Shown here: in pieces, positions 51,563-60,880 of the stretch
How the letters are laid out: the number at the start of each line of letters is the position of its first letter
Numbering within the stretch: the first letter of the stretch is position 1
Position numbers and translations under genes: made by a program
The notes under the pieces: model-generated
Told to the model about the DNA's origin: nothing
The model's input: only the letters and a program-made list of their open reading frames with translations
The model's database searches: none
Origin: Kitasatospora cheerisanensis KCTC 2395
Lineage (GTDB): Bacteria; Actinomycetota; Actinomycetes; Streptomycetales; Streptomycetaceae
NCBI RefSeq assembly: GCF_000696185.1
Contig: NZ_KK853997.1
Span: 4,821,602-4,885,601 of the forward strand
DNA length: 64,000 bases
Reading direction: 5' to 3'

Positions 51563-52219
51563 TCAGCTCCGGTCCAGCTCCTGCAGGTGCCGCAGCGCCC
51601 GGTCGAGCAGCTCCGCGAGGTCGCCCCGGGCGCCGTTGTCGGCCCAGTACAGCGAGGTCTCGGTGAGCGTCGCCGAGACCACGGCCGCGGTGATCCGCAG
51701 CTCCAGGGTGGGGGCGTCCAACCCGGCCCGTTCGGTGAGCAGTTCGAGCAGCATCCCGGTCGGCTGGTTGGTGCCGTCGAGCATCCGGGCCCGCAGCGAC
51801 GGCACCGCGGCGGTCAGCCGCATCCGCTGGTACAGCTCCGCGTGCTCCTGCGCGTCGATCCGGCGGACCAGCGCGACCAGCACCTCCCGCGCGGAGGTGA
51901 GGAACGGCTCGTCCGCCGGACGCGACCGGATCGCGGCGGCCATCAGCGGGTCGTACTCGTCGCTGAGGACCAGGTCCTCCTTGGTCGGGAAGTACCGGAA
52001 GAAGGTGGACGGGGAGACCTCCGCCGCCGCCGCGATCTGGTCGACGGTGGTGGCCTCCCAGCCCTGCTCCTCGAACAGGCGGAAGGCCTCCCGGCGCAGG
52101 GCCTGACGGGTCTTCAGCTTCTTGCGCTCGCGCAGCGACAGCGGCGCTTCGATCAGCTCCTCCAACGAACCGGAGGGGTCGTCGGACGGGCGGGGCCGGG
52201 CGCTGCGCGGGGTGGTCAT
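51563..52219 (-). CDS. TetR-family repressor
   Basis: A 218-residue regulator. The HTH spans about residues 35-80 (RQALRREAFRLFEEQGWEAT; TVDQIAAAAEVSPSTFFRYF). The C-terminal ligand-binding half is variable. Its start overlaps the MFS gene stop by 4 bp (ATGA), so the repressor is translated from the exporter transcript, a self-limiting loop. The convergent stops of this gene and the oxidoreductase gene are 6 bases apart (TGAGCCGGGTCA). Confidence 0.92.
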   Translation of the reverse strand: MTTPRSARPRPSDDPSGSLEELIEAPLSLRERKKLKTRQALRREAFRLFEEQGWEATTVDQIAAAAEVSPSTFFRYFPTKEDLVLSDEYDPLMAAAIRSRPADEPFLTSAREVLVALVRRIDAQEHAELYQRMRLTAAVPSLRARMLDGTNQPTGMLLELLTERAGLDAPTLELRITAAVVSATLTETSLYWADNGARGDLAELLDRALRHLQELDRS

Positions 52220-53760
52220 ACCGTCGATTCTCGGGGATCACCCGTCACCGGGGCCACCGGCCGCACCGCCGGCGCCACCGGGTCGCCGCCGCCCGGCATC
52301 CGGAGCGCCACCAGCACGGCGGACACCGCCGCGAGCAGCCCGGCGGCCAGCAGCACCAGGCCCATGCCGTGCACGTACGCGCCGTGCGCCGTCGCGGCCA
52401 GGGCCGGGTCGGCCAGCCGCTCGGCGACCGCGTCGGCGGCGATCACCGAACCGCGGACCCGCTGCGCGGCGTCCGCCGGCAGCGCCGGGAGGTGCAGTCC
52501 GGAGCGGTAGCCGGCCGCCAGCAGGCTGCCGAACCCGGCGACGCCGACCGCGCCGCCGACCTGACGGAGCGTCTGCACCAGCCCGGCGCCGACCCCGGCC
52601 CGGGCCGGCGGCAGCAGGAGCAGGGCGGAGGCGGTCGCGGTGATCAGGACCAGGCCGAGCCCGATGCCGAACAGCGGCAGCCACAGCGCCGTCCACCCGT
52701 AGCCGTCGCCGACCGCGGTGCGGCTGCCGACCAGCAGCGCCAGGGCGATCAGCGCCAGCCCGGCGGTGATCACGGCGCGCGGGGAGGAGCGGTGCACCAG
52801 GCGCTCGCCGAGCCGGGCGGCGACCAGCAGGCCGCCCATCATCGGCATCAGCCGCAGTCCGCTGCCGAGCGCGTCGGTGCCCAGCACGCTCTGGAAGTAG
52901 GCCGGCAGCACGAAGAACCCGCCGAACAGGGCGATCGAGACCAGCGTGACGGCCACCGCGGACCAGCGGAACACCGGTTCGGCGAGCAGCCCCAGGTCGA
53001 GCATCGGGTGCTCCTGGCGGCGGCTGCGCAGCACCAGGCCGGTCAGTGCGGCCACCGCGCCGATCAGCGCGCCGAGCACCAGGGCGTCGCCCCAGCCGCG
53101 CTCGGCGCCCTCGATGATCCCCCAGGTCAGCGCGGCCAGACCGCCGGCCGCCAGAGCCGCGGAGGGCAGGTCGATCCGGGGCGCGGCCGGGTCGGCGGAC
53201 TCGGGGAGCAGCAGCAGGCAGGCGACCGTGCCGAGCAGCACCAGCGGCACGTTGATCAGGAAGATCGAGCCCCACCAGAAGCCGCGCAGCAGCAGCCCGC
53301 CGATGATCGGCCCGAGCGGCACGCCGAGCGCCGCCATGGTGGTCAACAGGGAGGTGGCGCGGCGCTGTTCGCCGGTCGGGAAGATCGCCGGGATCACCGC
53401 CATCGACATCGGCATCACGAAGGCGGCAGCCAGGCCCATCCCGGCGCGGGCGGCGATCAGGGTGCCCGGGCCGTCGGCCAGGGTGCCGAGCACCGAGGCC
53501 ACGCCGAACAGGGCGAGGCCGAGCACCAGGGTGCGGCGGCGCCCGACCCGGTCGCCGAGCAGGCCGGCCGGGAGCAGGGCGGCGGCGAACACCACCGTGT
53601 AGGCGTCGACGATCCACTGCTGCTGACCGGTGGTGGCGTTCAACTGCCGGGCCAGGTCGGGCAGCGCGACGTTCAGCACCGTGGTGTCGAAGCCGATGAC
53701 GAGCACGCTGAGCGCGACCGCGATCAGCGCGATCCAGCGCCGCGGGTGCGGAGCAGGCAT
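52216..53760 (-). CDS. MFS multidrug exporter, DHA2 (14-helix)
   Basis: A 514-residue drug:H+ antiporter of the EmrB/QacA group with about 14 membrane helices. Motif A is LGDRVGRRRTLVLGLALFGV, motif C-like region is AFVMPMSMAVIPAIFPTGEQ, and the N-terminal VLVIGFDTTVLNVALPDLAR carries the conserved Asp of helix 1. ATG at 53758-53760. It is followed in operon by the TetR gene. The promoter region carries a CTCTC/GAGAG operator candidate. Substrate unknown. Confidence 0.93.
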   Translation of the reverse strand: MPAPHPRRWIALIAVALSVLVIGFDTTVLNVALPDLARQLNATTGQQQWIVDAYTVVFAAALLPAGLLGDRVGRRRTLVLGLALFGVASVLGTLADGPGTLIAARAGMGLAAAFVMPMSMAVIPAIFPTGEQRRATSLLTTMAALGVPLGPIIGGLLLRGFWWGSIFLINVPLVLLGTVACLLLLPESADPAAPRIDLPSAALAAGGLAALTWGIIEGAERGWGDALVLGALIGAVAALTGLVLRSRRQEHPMLDLGLLAEPVFRWSAVAVTLVSIALFGGFFVLPAYFQSVLGTDALGSGLRLMPMMGGLLVAARLGERLVHRSSPRAVITAGLALIALALLVGSRTAVGDGYGWTALWLPLFGIGLGLVLITATASALLLLPPARAGVGAGLVQTLRQVGGAVGVAGFGSLLAAGYRSGLHLPALPADAAQRVRGSVIAADAVAERLADPALAATAHGAYVHGMGLVLLAAGLLAAVSAVLVALRMPGGGDPVAPAVRPVAPVTGDPRESTV

Positions 53761-53776
53761 GACGGAACCCCCATCC

Positions 53777-53825
53777 GTGAGTGTCTCTCTGAAATGAGAG
53801 TAGCTCTCAAAAGATGGTGAGTGTC
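53777..53825. promoter_or_regulatory. CTCTC/GAGAG dyads before the MFS gene
   Basis: CTCTC-N6-GAGAG-TAG-CTCTC (53785-53808) gives two overlapping inverted repeats, and GTGAGTGTC occurs at 53777-53785 and again at 53817-53825, exactly 40 bp apart. This overlaps the likely minus-strand promoter (TTGAGA at 53805-53810), as expected for the TetR operator. Confidence 0.5.
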
Positions 53826-53932
53826 AACCGAAGCCCGCGCTGCGGGATCCCCACTTCTGGAATTGATGCGCTGTTGATCCCCCGTTCGCCCGCGCTGCGT
53901 GCCGAGCGTGTCACTGTAGGTGGGGAGTTCTC

Positions 53933-53956
53933 TGACGACCTGTCAGACGACCTGTC
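53933..53956 (+). repeat. 12-bp direct repeat upstream of small membrane gene
   Basis: TGACGACCTGTC (53933-53944) is followed directly by AGACGACCTGTC (53945-53956), 21 bp before the next start. It may be a regulatory site. Confidence 0.45.
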
Positions 53957-53976
53957 GGCCGGCGGGAGGTTTGCCA

Positions 53977-54249
53977 ATGGAGTACGGAGCGACCGGGTTC
54001 TGGAGCGGCGTGGCTGGTGTGCTGGCCGCGCTGGCCGTCATAGCCGGGTACTTGATCGGCGGCGCCCGCCTGGTCTGGGTGGTCTCCGCGGTCGAAGTGC
54101 TGGCCGTGATGGGCTGGGTCGCCTACCGCTTCCGCGGCCGGGCCCACCAGCGCGCGGCAGGCGAAGGGCCCGACGGGGCGCACTGCGAGCGCTGCCGTCG
54201 GGCCCGGGAGCGACTGGAGGCGAGGGCCGCCCAGCCGGCGCGGTACTAG
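53977..54249 (+). CDS. Small two-helix membrane protein with CxxC
   Basis: A 90-residue protein with two membrane helices (GVAGVLAALAVIAGYLIGG, LVWVVSAVEVLAVMGWVAY) and a charged cytoplasmic tail containing HCERCRRARERLE, a CxxC knuckle. GGGAGG precedes the ATG. No family recognised. It lies between the MFS operon and the hemolysin III gene, converging on the latter. Confidence 0.7.
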   Translation: MEYGATGFWSGVAGVLAALAVIAGYLIGGARLVWVVSAVEVLAVMGWVAYRFRGRAHQRAAGEGPDGAHCERCRRARERLEARAAQPARY

Positions 54250-54290
54250 CGGTACCAGGGGACAGGGGAGAGGAACGGTGCTGCGGGGCG

Positions 54291-54950
54291 TCAGGTCGCC
54301 ACGGTGTACGCCACCAGCGAGACCCCCACGTACTGCACGATGAACGCGCCCAGCGTGAAGGCGTGGAACACCTCGTGGAAGCCGAACCAGCGCGGTGACG
54401 GGTTCGGCCGCTTCAGGCCGTAGATCACTCCGCCGACGGTGTAGAGCGCGCCGCCGACGACGATCAGCGTCAGCACCGCCGCGCCGCCCTTGTGCAGGAA
54501 GTCCGGCAGGAAGAACACCGCCGCCCAGCCGAGCGCCACGTAGCACGGGGTGTACAGCCAGCGCGGGGCGCCGACCCAGAACACCCGGAACGCGATCCCG
54601 GCCAGCGCGCCGCCCCACACCAGCCACAGCAGCACCTGCTGCCGCGCGCCTTCCAGCAGCAGCATGGTGAACGGGGTGTACGTCCCGGCGATGATCAGGA
54701 AGATGTTGGCGTGGTCCAGCCGGCGCAGCACCGCCTCGCCGCGCGGCCCCCAGGTGAAGCGGTGGTACACCGCGCTCACCCCGAACAGCATCCAGGCGCT
54801 CACCGAGTAGACGACGCAGGCGACCCGCGCCGCCGTCGTCTGGGCCAGGCAGATCAACACGATTCCGGCGGCGAGGGCGGCCGGGAACATTCCGGCATGC
54901 AACCAGCCGCGCCACTTGGGCTTGACGAGCTCGAGGGCTTCCGCGGTCAT
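54291..54950 (-). CDS. Hemolysin III / PAQR-type membrane protein
   Basis: A 219-residue seven-helix protein of the HlyIII/YqfA group. YSVSAWMLFGVSAVYHRFTW has the conserved S-x-x-H-x-x-x near helix 2, LDHANIFLIIAGTYTPFTML is the family core, and HEVFHAFTLGAFIVQYVGV carries the C-terminal His pair; together these bind zinc in related receptors. I chose the ATG at 54948-54950 since TAAGAT lies exactly 7 nt upstream, indicating a leaderless mRNA. The in-frame extension to 55094 lacks this support. Confidence 0.88.
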   Translation of the reverse strand: MTAEALELVKPKWRGWLHAGMFPAALAAGIVLICLAQTTAARVACVVYSVSAWMLFGVSAVYHRFTWGPRGEAVLRRLDHANIFLIIAGTYTPFTMLLLEGARQQVLLWLVWGGALAGIAFRVFWVGAPRWLYTPCYVALGWAAVFFLPDFLHKGGAAVLTLIVVGGALYTVGGVIYGLKRPNPSPRWFGFHEVFHAFTLGAFIVQYVGVSLVAYTVAT

Positions 54951-54990
54951 GGGCAGCATCTTACGGAACCGTAGGTTACCGGCGCGTAGG

Positions 54991-55010
54991 AAAGTGGTGA
55001 TCCTCACTTT
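54991..55010. promoter_or_regulatory. AAAGTG...CACTTT dyad
   Basis: AAAGTG (54991-54996) and CACTTT (55005-55010) form a 20-bp dyad in the 273-bp divergent gap between hemolysin III and the PEP carboxykinase genes. Candidate operator; no regulator assigned. Confidence 0.35.
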
Positions 55011-55223
55011 TAGACGTTCTGGAGTGTTCGGGTGGTGTGCGACAGGGCCGGCCGGGGCATCCGCCGAGTGGTTCGGGGCCTCCGAACCAGACACTGTGGA
55101 GTAAAAATCTCGTCAATGACGCCATTCTGCCGAAGGAGGGGCGCGCGGGCGGGTCTACCGTGTAAGCACCCTCAACCCCCGCGAAGCCGTCTCCTGGCCG
55201 AGATGGTGTGAAACGGAGCGATC

Positions 55224-57050
55224 GTGTCGCCTCAGATCTCTGCGATCACCGAGTCCGCGCCCACCCGCCACCAGCGTCTGGTGGAGTGGGTCAACGAGAT
55301 TGCCGACCTCACCCAGCCCGACCGCGTGGTGTGGTGCGACGGCTCCGAGGAGGAGTACCACCGCCTCGCCGAGCAGCTCGTCGCCCAGGGCACCTTCATC
55401 AAGCTCGACGAGACCAAGCGTCCCAACTCCTACTACGCGGCCTCCGACCCGTCCGACGTCGCCCGCGTCGAGGACCGCACCTTCATCTGCTCGGAGAAGG
55501 AGGAGGACGCCGGCCCGACCAACCACTGGAAGGCCCCCGCCGAGATGCGGGACGTCTTCTCCGGCGAGAACGGCCTGTTCCGCGGCGCCATGAAGGGCCG
55601 CACCATGTACGTGGTGCCGTTCTCCATGGGCCCGGTCGGCTCCCCGCTGGCCGCGTACGGCGTCGAGATCACCGACTCCGCCTACGTCGCCGTGTCGATG
55701 CGCGTCATGACCCGCATGGGCCAGGCCGTGCTCGACCAGCTCGGCGAGGACGGCGACTTCGTCAAGGCCGTGCACACCGTCGGCGCCCCGCTCGCCGAGG
55801 GCGAGGCCGACGTCGCCTGGCCGTGCAACACCACCAAGTACATCTCGCACTTCCCGGAGACCAAGGAGATCTGGTCCTTCGGCTCCGGCTACGGCGGCAA
55901 CGCCCTGCTCGGCAAGAAGTGCTACGCGCTGCGGATCGCCTCCACCATGGCCCGCGACGAGGGCTGGCTGGCCGAGCACATGCTCATCCTCAAGCTCACC
56001 CCGCCGTCCGGCGAGGTCAAGTACGTCGCCGCCGCGTTCCCGTCCGCCTGCGGCAAGACCAACCTCGCCATGCTCCAGCCGACCGTCCCGGGCTGGAAGG
56101 TCGAGACCATCGGCGACGACATCGCCTGGATGCGCTTCGGCGCCGACGGCCGGCTCCACGCCATCAACCCCGAGGCCGGCTTCTTCGGCGTCGCCCCCGG
56201 CACCGGCGAGGACACCAACGCCAACGCCATCAAGACCCTCTGGGGCAACACCGTCTTCACCAACGTCGCGCTCACCGACGACGGCGACGTGTGGTGGGAG
56301 GGCCTCACCGAGAACCCGCCCGCGCACCTCACCGACTGGCGCGGCAACGACTGGACCCCCGAGTCCGGCACCCCCGCCGCCCACCCCAACGCGCGGTTCG
56401 CCGTCCCGGCCGCGCAGTGCCCGACCATCGCCGACGAGTGGGAGGACCCGGCGGGCGTCCCGATCTCGGCGATCCTCTTCGGCGGGCGCCGCGCCACCGC
56501 CGTCCCGCTGGTCACCGAGTCCTTCGACTGGCAGCACGGCGTCTTCCTCGGCGCGAACATCGCCTCCGAGAAGACCGCCGCCGCCGAGGGCACCGTCGGC
56601 GAGCTGCGCCGCGACCCGTTCGCCATGCTGCCGTTCTGCGGCTACAACATGGGCGACTACTTCGCGCACTGGCTGAAGGTCGGCGCCGAGGCCGACGCCT
56701 CGAAGCTCCCGAAGATCTACTACGTCAACTGGTTCCGCAAGAACGCCGACGGCAAGTTCGTCTGGCCGGGCTACGGCGAGAACAGCCGCGTCCTGAAGTG
56801 GATCGTCGAGCGCCTCGAAGGCACCGCCGAGGGCGTCGACACCCCGATCGGCATCCTCCCGAAGGTCGACGGCTTCGACCTGGACGGCCTGGACATCCCG
56901 GCCGCCGACCAGGAGCTGCTGTTCTCGGTCGACACCGAGATCTGGAAGCAGGAGGCCGCGCTGGTCCCGGCCCACCTGGAGATGTTCGGCGAGCACACGC
57001 CGAAGGCGCTGTGGGACGAGTACCAGGCGCTGGTCAAGCGACTCGGCTGA
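55224..57050 (+). CDS. pckG: PEP carboxykinase (GTP)
   Basis: A 608-residue GTP-dependent PEPCK converting oxaloacetate and GTP to phosphoenolpyruvate and CO2, the first step of gluconeogenesis. The kinase-1a P-loop is in AAFPSACGKTNLAMLQP with the mobile Cys, the metal/kinase-2 region is IGDDIAWMRFGADGRLHAIN with GFFGVAPGTG, and ILFGGRRATAVPLV is typical. GTG start with CGGAG before it. It ends at a strong terminator. Enolase at 8963 is the next gluconeogenic step, but not in the same operon. Confidence 0.96.
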   Translation: MSPQISAITESAPTRHQRLVEWVNEIADLTQPDRVVWCDGSEEEYHRLAEQLVAQGTFIKLDETKRPNSYYAASDPSDVARVEDRTFICSEKEEDAGPTNHWKAPAEMRDVFSGENGLFRGAMKGRTMYVVPFSMGPVGSPLAAYGVEITDSAYVAVSMRVMTRMGQAVLDQLGEDGDFVKAVHTVGAPLAEGEADVAWPCNTTKYISHFPETKEIWSFGSGYGGNALLGKKCYALRIASTMARDEGWLAEHMLILKLTPPSGEVKYVAAAFPSACGKTNLAMLQPTVPGWKVETIGDDIAWMRFGADGRLHAINPEAGFFGVAPGTGEDTNANAIKTLWGNTVFTNVALTDDGDVWWEGLTENPPAHLTDWRGNDWTPESGTPAAHPNARFAVPAAQCPTIADEWEDPAGVPISAILFGGRRATAVPLVTESFDWQHGVFLGANIASEKTAAAEGTVGELRRDPFAMLPFCGYNMGDYFAHWLKVGAEADASKLPKIYYVNWFRKNADGKFVWPGYGENSRVLKWIVERLEGTAEGVDTPIGILPKVDGFDLDGLDIPAADQELLFSVDTEIWKQEAALVPAHLEMFGEHTPKALWDEYQALVKRLG

Positions 57051-57065
57051 GGCCGAACCACCGGC

Positions 57066-57105
57066 GGATCCGCCCGAGGAGGGGCTTCTCTCCTCGGGCG
57101 GATCC
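57066..57105. terminator. 16-bp bidirectional terminator
   Basis: Arms 57066-57081 and 57090-57105 pair perfectly over 8 bases between the convergent PEPCK and aminotransferase genes. Confidence 0.82.
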
Positions 57106-57159
57106 CGCTTGTCCGGGCCCTTCCGCAGCGCGCCGTTCCCCGCGCCCCGCGGGGAGCGA

Positions 57160-58374
57160 TCAGGCCTGCACGTAGCCCGACAGGAAGTCGCCGATGCGGG
57201 TGACCGCGTCCGTGATGTCTTCCGGGCGGGGGAGGGTGACGAGGCGGAAGTGGTCGGGGTCGGGCCAGTTGAAGCCGGTGCCCTGGACGATCAGGATCCG
57301 CTGGGAGCGCAGCAGGTCGAGGACCATCTGCGCGTCGTCCTTGATCTTGTAGACCTGCGGGTCGAGCCGGGGGAACGCGTACAGCGCGCCCTTCGGCTTC
57401 ACGCAGGAGACGCCGGGGATCTCGTTGAGCAGCTTGAACGCGGCGTCCCGGGAGGCGAGGAGCCGCCCGCCGGGCAGGACCAGGTCGCGGACGGACTGCC
57501 GTCCGCCGAGCGCCGCGGCGACCGCGTGCTGGGCGGGCATGTTGGCGCACAGCCGCATCGAGGCGAGCACGTTGAGGCCCTCGATGTAGGAGCGGGCGCG
57601 CTGCCGGTCGCCGGAGAGCACCATCCAGCCGCTGCGGAAGCCGGCCACCCGGTAGGACTTCGACATGCCGTTGAAGGTGATGCAGAACAGGTCCGGGGCG
57701 AGGGTGGCGAGCGGGACGTGCTCCACGCCGTCGTAGAGGATCTTGTCGTAGATCTCGTCCGCGTACACCACCAGCCTGTGCTCGCGGGCGAGTTCGACGA
57801 TCCCCTCCAGCACCTCGCGCGGGTAGACCGCGCCGGTGGGGTTGTTGGGGTTGATCACGACGATCGCCCGGGTGCGGTCGGTGATCTTCGCGGCGATGTC
57901 GGCGAGGTCCGGGTACCAGTCGGCCTGCTCGTCGCACCGGTAGTGGACGGCGGTGCCGCCGGCGAGCGAGACGGACGCCGTCCACAGCGGGTAGTCGGGG
58001 GCGGGGACGAGGACCTCGTCGCCGTCGTCGAGGAGGGCGGTCATGGCGAGCTGGATCAGCTCGGAGACGCCGTTGCCCAGGTAGACGTCCTCGACCGAGA
58101 GGCCGTGCAGACCGCGTTCCTCGTAGTGCATGACCACGGCGCGGCGGGCCGACAGCAGGCCCTTCGAGTCGCCGTAGCCGTGCGCGGAGGACAGGTTGCG
58201 GAGGATGTCCTGGAGGATCTCGGGCGGGGCCTCGAAACCGAAGGCGGCCGGATTGCCGGTGTTGAGCTTGAGGATGCGGTGGCCCTGCTCCTCCAGCCGC
58301 ATCGCCTCGTCGAGCACCGGGCCGCGAATGTCGTAGCAGACATTGGCGAGTTTGCTGGACTGGATGACCTGCAT
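57160..58374 (-). CDS. Alanine-type aminotransferase (class I)
   Basis: A 404-residue fold-type I PLP transaminase of the AlaA/YfbQ-like group. PNNPTGAVY contacts PLP, the Asp is in VVYADEIYDKILYDG, the Schiff-base Lys is in NGMSKSYRVAGFRSGW, and the substrate Arg is in DHFRLVTLPRPED. N-terminal YDIRGPVLDEAMRLEEQGHR is characteristic of this group, which makes alanine from pyruvate and glutamate. The ATG at 58372-58374 has TAAAGT 8 nt upstream, close to the leaderless pattern. It converges on the PEPCK gene, possibly also linked by pyruvate/PEP metabolism. Confidence 0.9.
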   Translation of the reverse strand: MQVIQSSKLANVCYDIRGPVLDEAMRLEEQGHRILKLNTGNPAAFGFEAPPEILQDILRNLSSAHGYGDSKGLLSARRAVVMHYEERGLHGLSVEDVYLGNGVSELIQLAMTALLDDGDEVLVPAPDYPLWTASVSLAGGTAVHYRCDEQADWYPDLADIAAKITDRTRAIVVINPNNPTGAVYPREVLEGIVELAREHRLVVYADEIYDKILYDGVEHVPLATLAPDLFCITFNGMSKSYRVAGFRSGWMVLSGDRQRARSYIEGLNVLASMRLCANMPAQHAVAAALGGRQSVRDLVLPGGRLLASRDAAFKLLNEIPGVSCVKPKGALYAFPRLDPQVYKIKDDAQMVLDLLRSQRILIVQGTGFNWPDPDHFRLVTLPRPEDITDAVTRIGDFLSGYVQA

Positions 58375-58493
58375 ACCCGAGTACTTTACGGCCGGGCCGG
58401 GCCGTTCCCCGCGTGGTGTTCGCCACCTGGACACGGACGGGCGAGCGGTGGTGCGGCGGTAGGGTCGCGGCGGGCCGTCAGGGGAGGTGCCGG

Positions 58494-59159
58494 ATGTTCG
58501 GGGCAGTGCTGGGGGCGGTGCTCGGCCTGCTGGCCGGAGTGCCGCTGCGCTCGCTGGTGGTGCGGTTCGCGGTGCCGGCCGGGGAGCCGTGGCGCAGCTG
58601 CGCGGTGACGCCGATGGGCGGCTGCGTGCGCTGCGGCGAGCGGAGCGGACCGCCGCCGCTGACCGTCGAGGCGGTCGCCGCCGCGGTCGGGGCCGCGCTC
58701 GCGGCGGGCGCGCCGCCGCGGTGGCTGCCGCTGCTGGTGTGGGTCGCGCTGTTCGGCGTGGTGCTCGGCTTCGTGGACGGCGCGGTGAAGCGCCTGCCGG
58801 ACGCGCTGACCCTGCCGCTGCTGGCCGGGACGGTCCTGCTGCTCCCGCTCGCCGACCACCGCCCCGCGGTGTGGCTGCGCTGCGCGCTGGCGGCGGGCAT
58901 CCTCGGCGGGCTGTTCCTGCTGCTGGCGCTGCTCGCGCCGATGGGCCTGGGCGACGTCAAGCTCGCCCCGTCGCTCGGTGCGGTGCTGGGCCTGGCGGGC
59001 TGGCGCACGGTCTACGCCGGCGTCCTCGGCATGTGGCTGGTCGCCGCGCTGTGGGCGGTGGTGCTGCTGGTGCTGCGCCGGGCGGGCCGCCGCACCGAAC
59101 TGGCCTTCGGCCCGGCGATGCTGCTGGGCACCCTGGCAGCCGTGCTGGCGACGGCCTGA
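58494..59159 (+). CDS. Prepilin peptidase (A24 family)
   Basis: A 221-residue membrane aspartic protease that processes type IV pilin-like or Tad/Flp pilins. The catalytic Asp pair is in LGFVDGAVKRLPDALTLPLL and the GxGD motif MGLGDVKLAPSLGAVLGL. Seven or eight membrane helices cover the rest. The N-terminal cytoplasmic zinc-binding loop is mostly absent (only CVRCGERSGPPPL), as in short actinobacterial forms. GGGGAGG precedes the ATG. No pilin genes are seen nearby. Confidence 0.88.
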   Translation: MFGAVLGAVLGLLAGVPLRSLVVRFAVPAGEPWRSCAVTPMGGCVRCGERSGPPPLTVEAVAAAVGAALAAGAPPRWLPLLVWVALFGVVLGFVDGAVKRLPDALTLPLLAGTVLLLPLADHRPAVWLRCALAAGILGGLFLLLALLAPMGLGDVKLAPSLGAVLGLAGWRTVYAGVLGMWLVAALWAVVLLVLRRAGRRTELAFGPAMLLGTLAAVLATA

Positions 59160-59185
59160 CGCGCCGTCAGGGCCCGGACATGGGC

Positions 59186-59221
59186 GGGGCCCGTCGTACC
59201 CCCAGCGGTACGACGGGCCCC
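59186..59221. terminator. 15-bp bidirectional terminator
   Basis: Arms 59186-59200 and 59207-59221 are exact complements over CCCAGC, between convergent peptidase and chitinase genes. Confidence 0.8.
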
Positions 59222-59269
59222 TGGTTGTGCACCGACTCCACCCTCAAGGAGCGGTGCACCGGCGGAGAG

Positions 59270-60880
59270 TCACTGCATGCCGCGGACGAACGCCCCGACG
59301 TTGTTGGAGAAGTCGTTGCCGTTGTTGGCGTCCCAGTTGGTCGACCAGGTCATCGCGCCGCGGATGGTCGGCCACTTGGCCGGCGGGACGAAGCTGCCGC
59401 AGTGGTTGCCGGTGGCCAGGCAGTCCAGCGCGTTGTTCACCACGGTCGAGTTGACGTAGCCGCCGCCGGCCGCCTTGGTGGAGGCGGGGACGCCGATGCC
59501 GACCTGGTCGGGACGCAGACCGCCCTGGATGTGGGTGCAGACCTGCGCGGTGATGAAGTCGATGGTGCCCTGGGTGTAGACCTTGCCGTCGCAGCCGTTC
59601 ATGCCACCGGAGTTGTAGAACTGGGTGTTGACGACGGTGAGGATGTCCTTGGTGGCCAGCGCCAGCTGGAAGTACGCGCCGGCGGTGGAGTACATCCCGA
59701 TGGTCTCGGGGGCCATGGTCAGCACGAAGCCGGAGCCGACCTTCGCCTGCAGGGTGTGCAGGGCCTGCGACATGTAGGTGGCGTTGACGCCGTTCTCCAG
59801 GTCGACGTCGATGCCGTCGAAGCCGTACTGCTGGATCAGCTTGTACGCCGAGTCGGAGAAGGCGGTCGCGGCGGCCGAACTGGCCACCGAGATCGCGCCG
59901 TTCTGGCCGCCGATGGAGAGCACGACCTTCTTGCCGGCCGCGTGCTTGGCGGCGATGTCGGCCTTGAAGTCGGCGTCGGTGTAGCCGCCGAGCTTGGTGG
60001 CCAGCGCCGGGTCCAGGGTGAAGGAGATGCCGCCCTGGGTGGTGGTCGCGTCGGCGAAGGAGACCGCGATGATGTCGTACGCGGACTGCACGTCGCGCAG
60101 CCGCTGCACGGTCGAGCCGTTGTCGAAGTTCTGCCAGTAGCCGGTCAGCACGTGCTTCGGCAGGCCGGTGTTCGGCGTCGGGGAGCCGGACGGGCTGGGC
60201 GAGTTGGACGCCGACGGGGAGGCGCTCTGCGAGGGCGAGGCCGAGGCGGACGGCGAGGCGCTCTGCGACGGGGAGGCCGAGGCGGAGGCGGAGGCGGACG
60301 GCTTCGGCGAGGCCGAGGTGGCGGAGGCCGACGGGGTCGGGGTGGCGGTGCCGCCCGGGCCGATCAGCTGGATGTCGTCCGCGTAGTAGGTGGGCTGGCC
60401 GTACCACCCGTGCACGTACAGGGTGACGCTGGTGGTGTTGGCGCCGGTGGTGAAGGTGGTGTTCAGCTGGTTCCAGGCGCTCTGCGCCGACCAGGTGGAC
60501 GGGTCGGTGCCGCCGGTGCCGCGGGCGCCCAGGTAGACGTACTGGCCCTGGACCCAACCGTTCAGCGTGTAGGCGGTGTTGGGGAGCACCGACACGGTCT
60601 GGGTGCACTCGGCGGTGTCGCCGGCGCCCGGGGTGGCGGCCAGCGCGCCGCTGCCGGAGTGGACCGGGGTGGAGACCGCGGCGGTGCTGCCGGTGCAGGT
60701 CCAGCCCGAAAGGCCGGAGTCGAAGCCGCCGTTGTTCACGAGGTTGCCGACCGCGGCGTTCGCGCCGCCGGCCGACAGGGCCAGGCCGGTGCCGGCCAGC
60801 GCCAGCGCGGTCGCGGTGGCGAGCACCGCCGGGAACTTGTTGCGGCGCCGGTGGGACGGCTGCTGCAGGGTACGGGCCAT
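59270..60880 (-). CDS. Secreted GH18 chitinase with CBM
   Basis: A 536-residue enzyme. The signal peptide (RRRNKFPAVLATATALALAG to GGANAAV) is followed by a beta-sandwich carbohydrate-binding module (residues 43-175: NLVNNGGFDSGLSGWTCTG), a Ser/Pro-rich repeat linker (about 178-250, SASPSQSASPSA units) and a GH18 TIM barrel (residues 255-536) with YGFDGIDVDLENG, the DxxDxDxE catalytic motif including the general-acid Glu. It hydrolyses chitin to soluble oligosaccharides. The start ATG is 60878-60880. A DasR-like site lies 133 bp upstream, implying repression lifted by glucosamine-phosphate. Confidence 0.93.
   Translation of the reverse strand: MARTLQQPSHRRRNKFPAVLATATALALAGTGLALSAGGANAAVGNLVNNGGFDSGLSGWTCTGSTAAVSTPVHSGSGALAATPGAGDTAECTQTVSVLPNTAYTLNGWVQGQYVYLGARGTGGTDPSTWSAQSAWNQLNTTFTTGANTTSVTLYVHGWYGQPTYYADDIQLIGPGGTATPTPSASATSASPKPSASASASASPSQSASPSASASPSQSASPSASNSPSPSGSPTPNTGLPKHVLTGYWQNFDNGSTVQRLRDVQSAYDIIAVSFADATTTQGGISFTLDPALATKLGGYTDADFKADIAAKHAAGKKVVLSIGGQNGAISVASSAAATAFSDSAYKLIQQYGFDGIDVDLENGVNATYMSQALHTLQAKVGSGFVLTMAPETIGMYSTAGAYFQLALATKDILTVVNTQFYNSGGMNGCDGKVYTQGTIDFITAQVCTHIQGGLRPDQVGIGVPASTKAAGGGYVNSTVVNNALDCLATGNHCGSFVPPAKWPTIRGAMTWSTNWDANNGNDFSNNVGAFVRGMQ

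Noticed and set aside
44564..53825. Genomic island or prophage in the accessory stretch
   Set aside because: No integrase, transposase, attachment repeat or tRNA edge, and base composition does not change noticeably.
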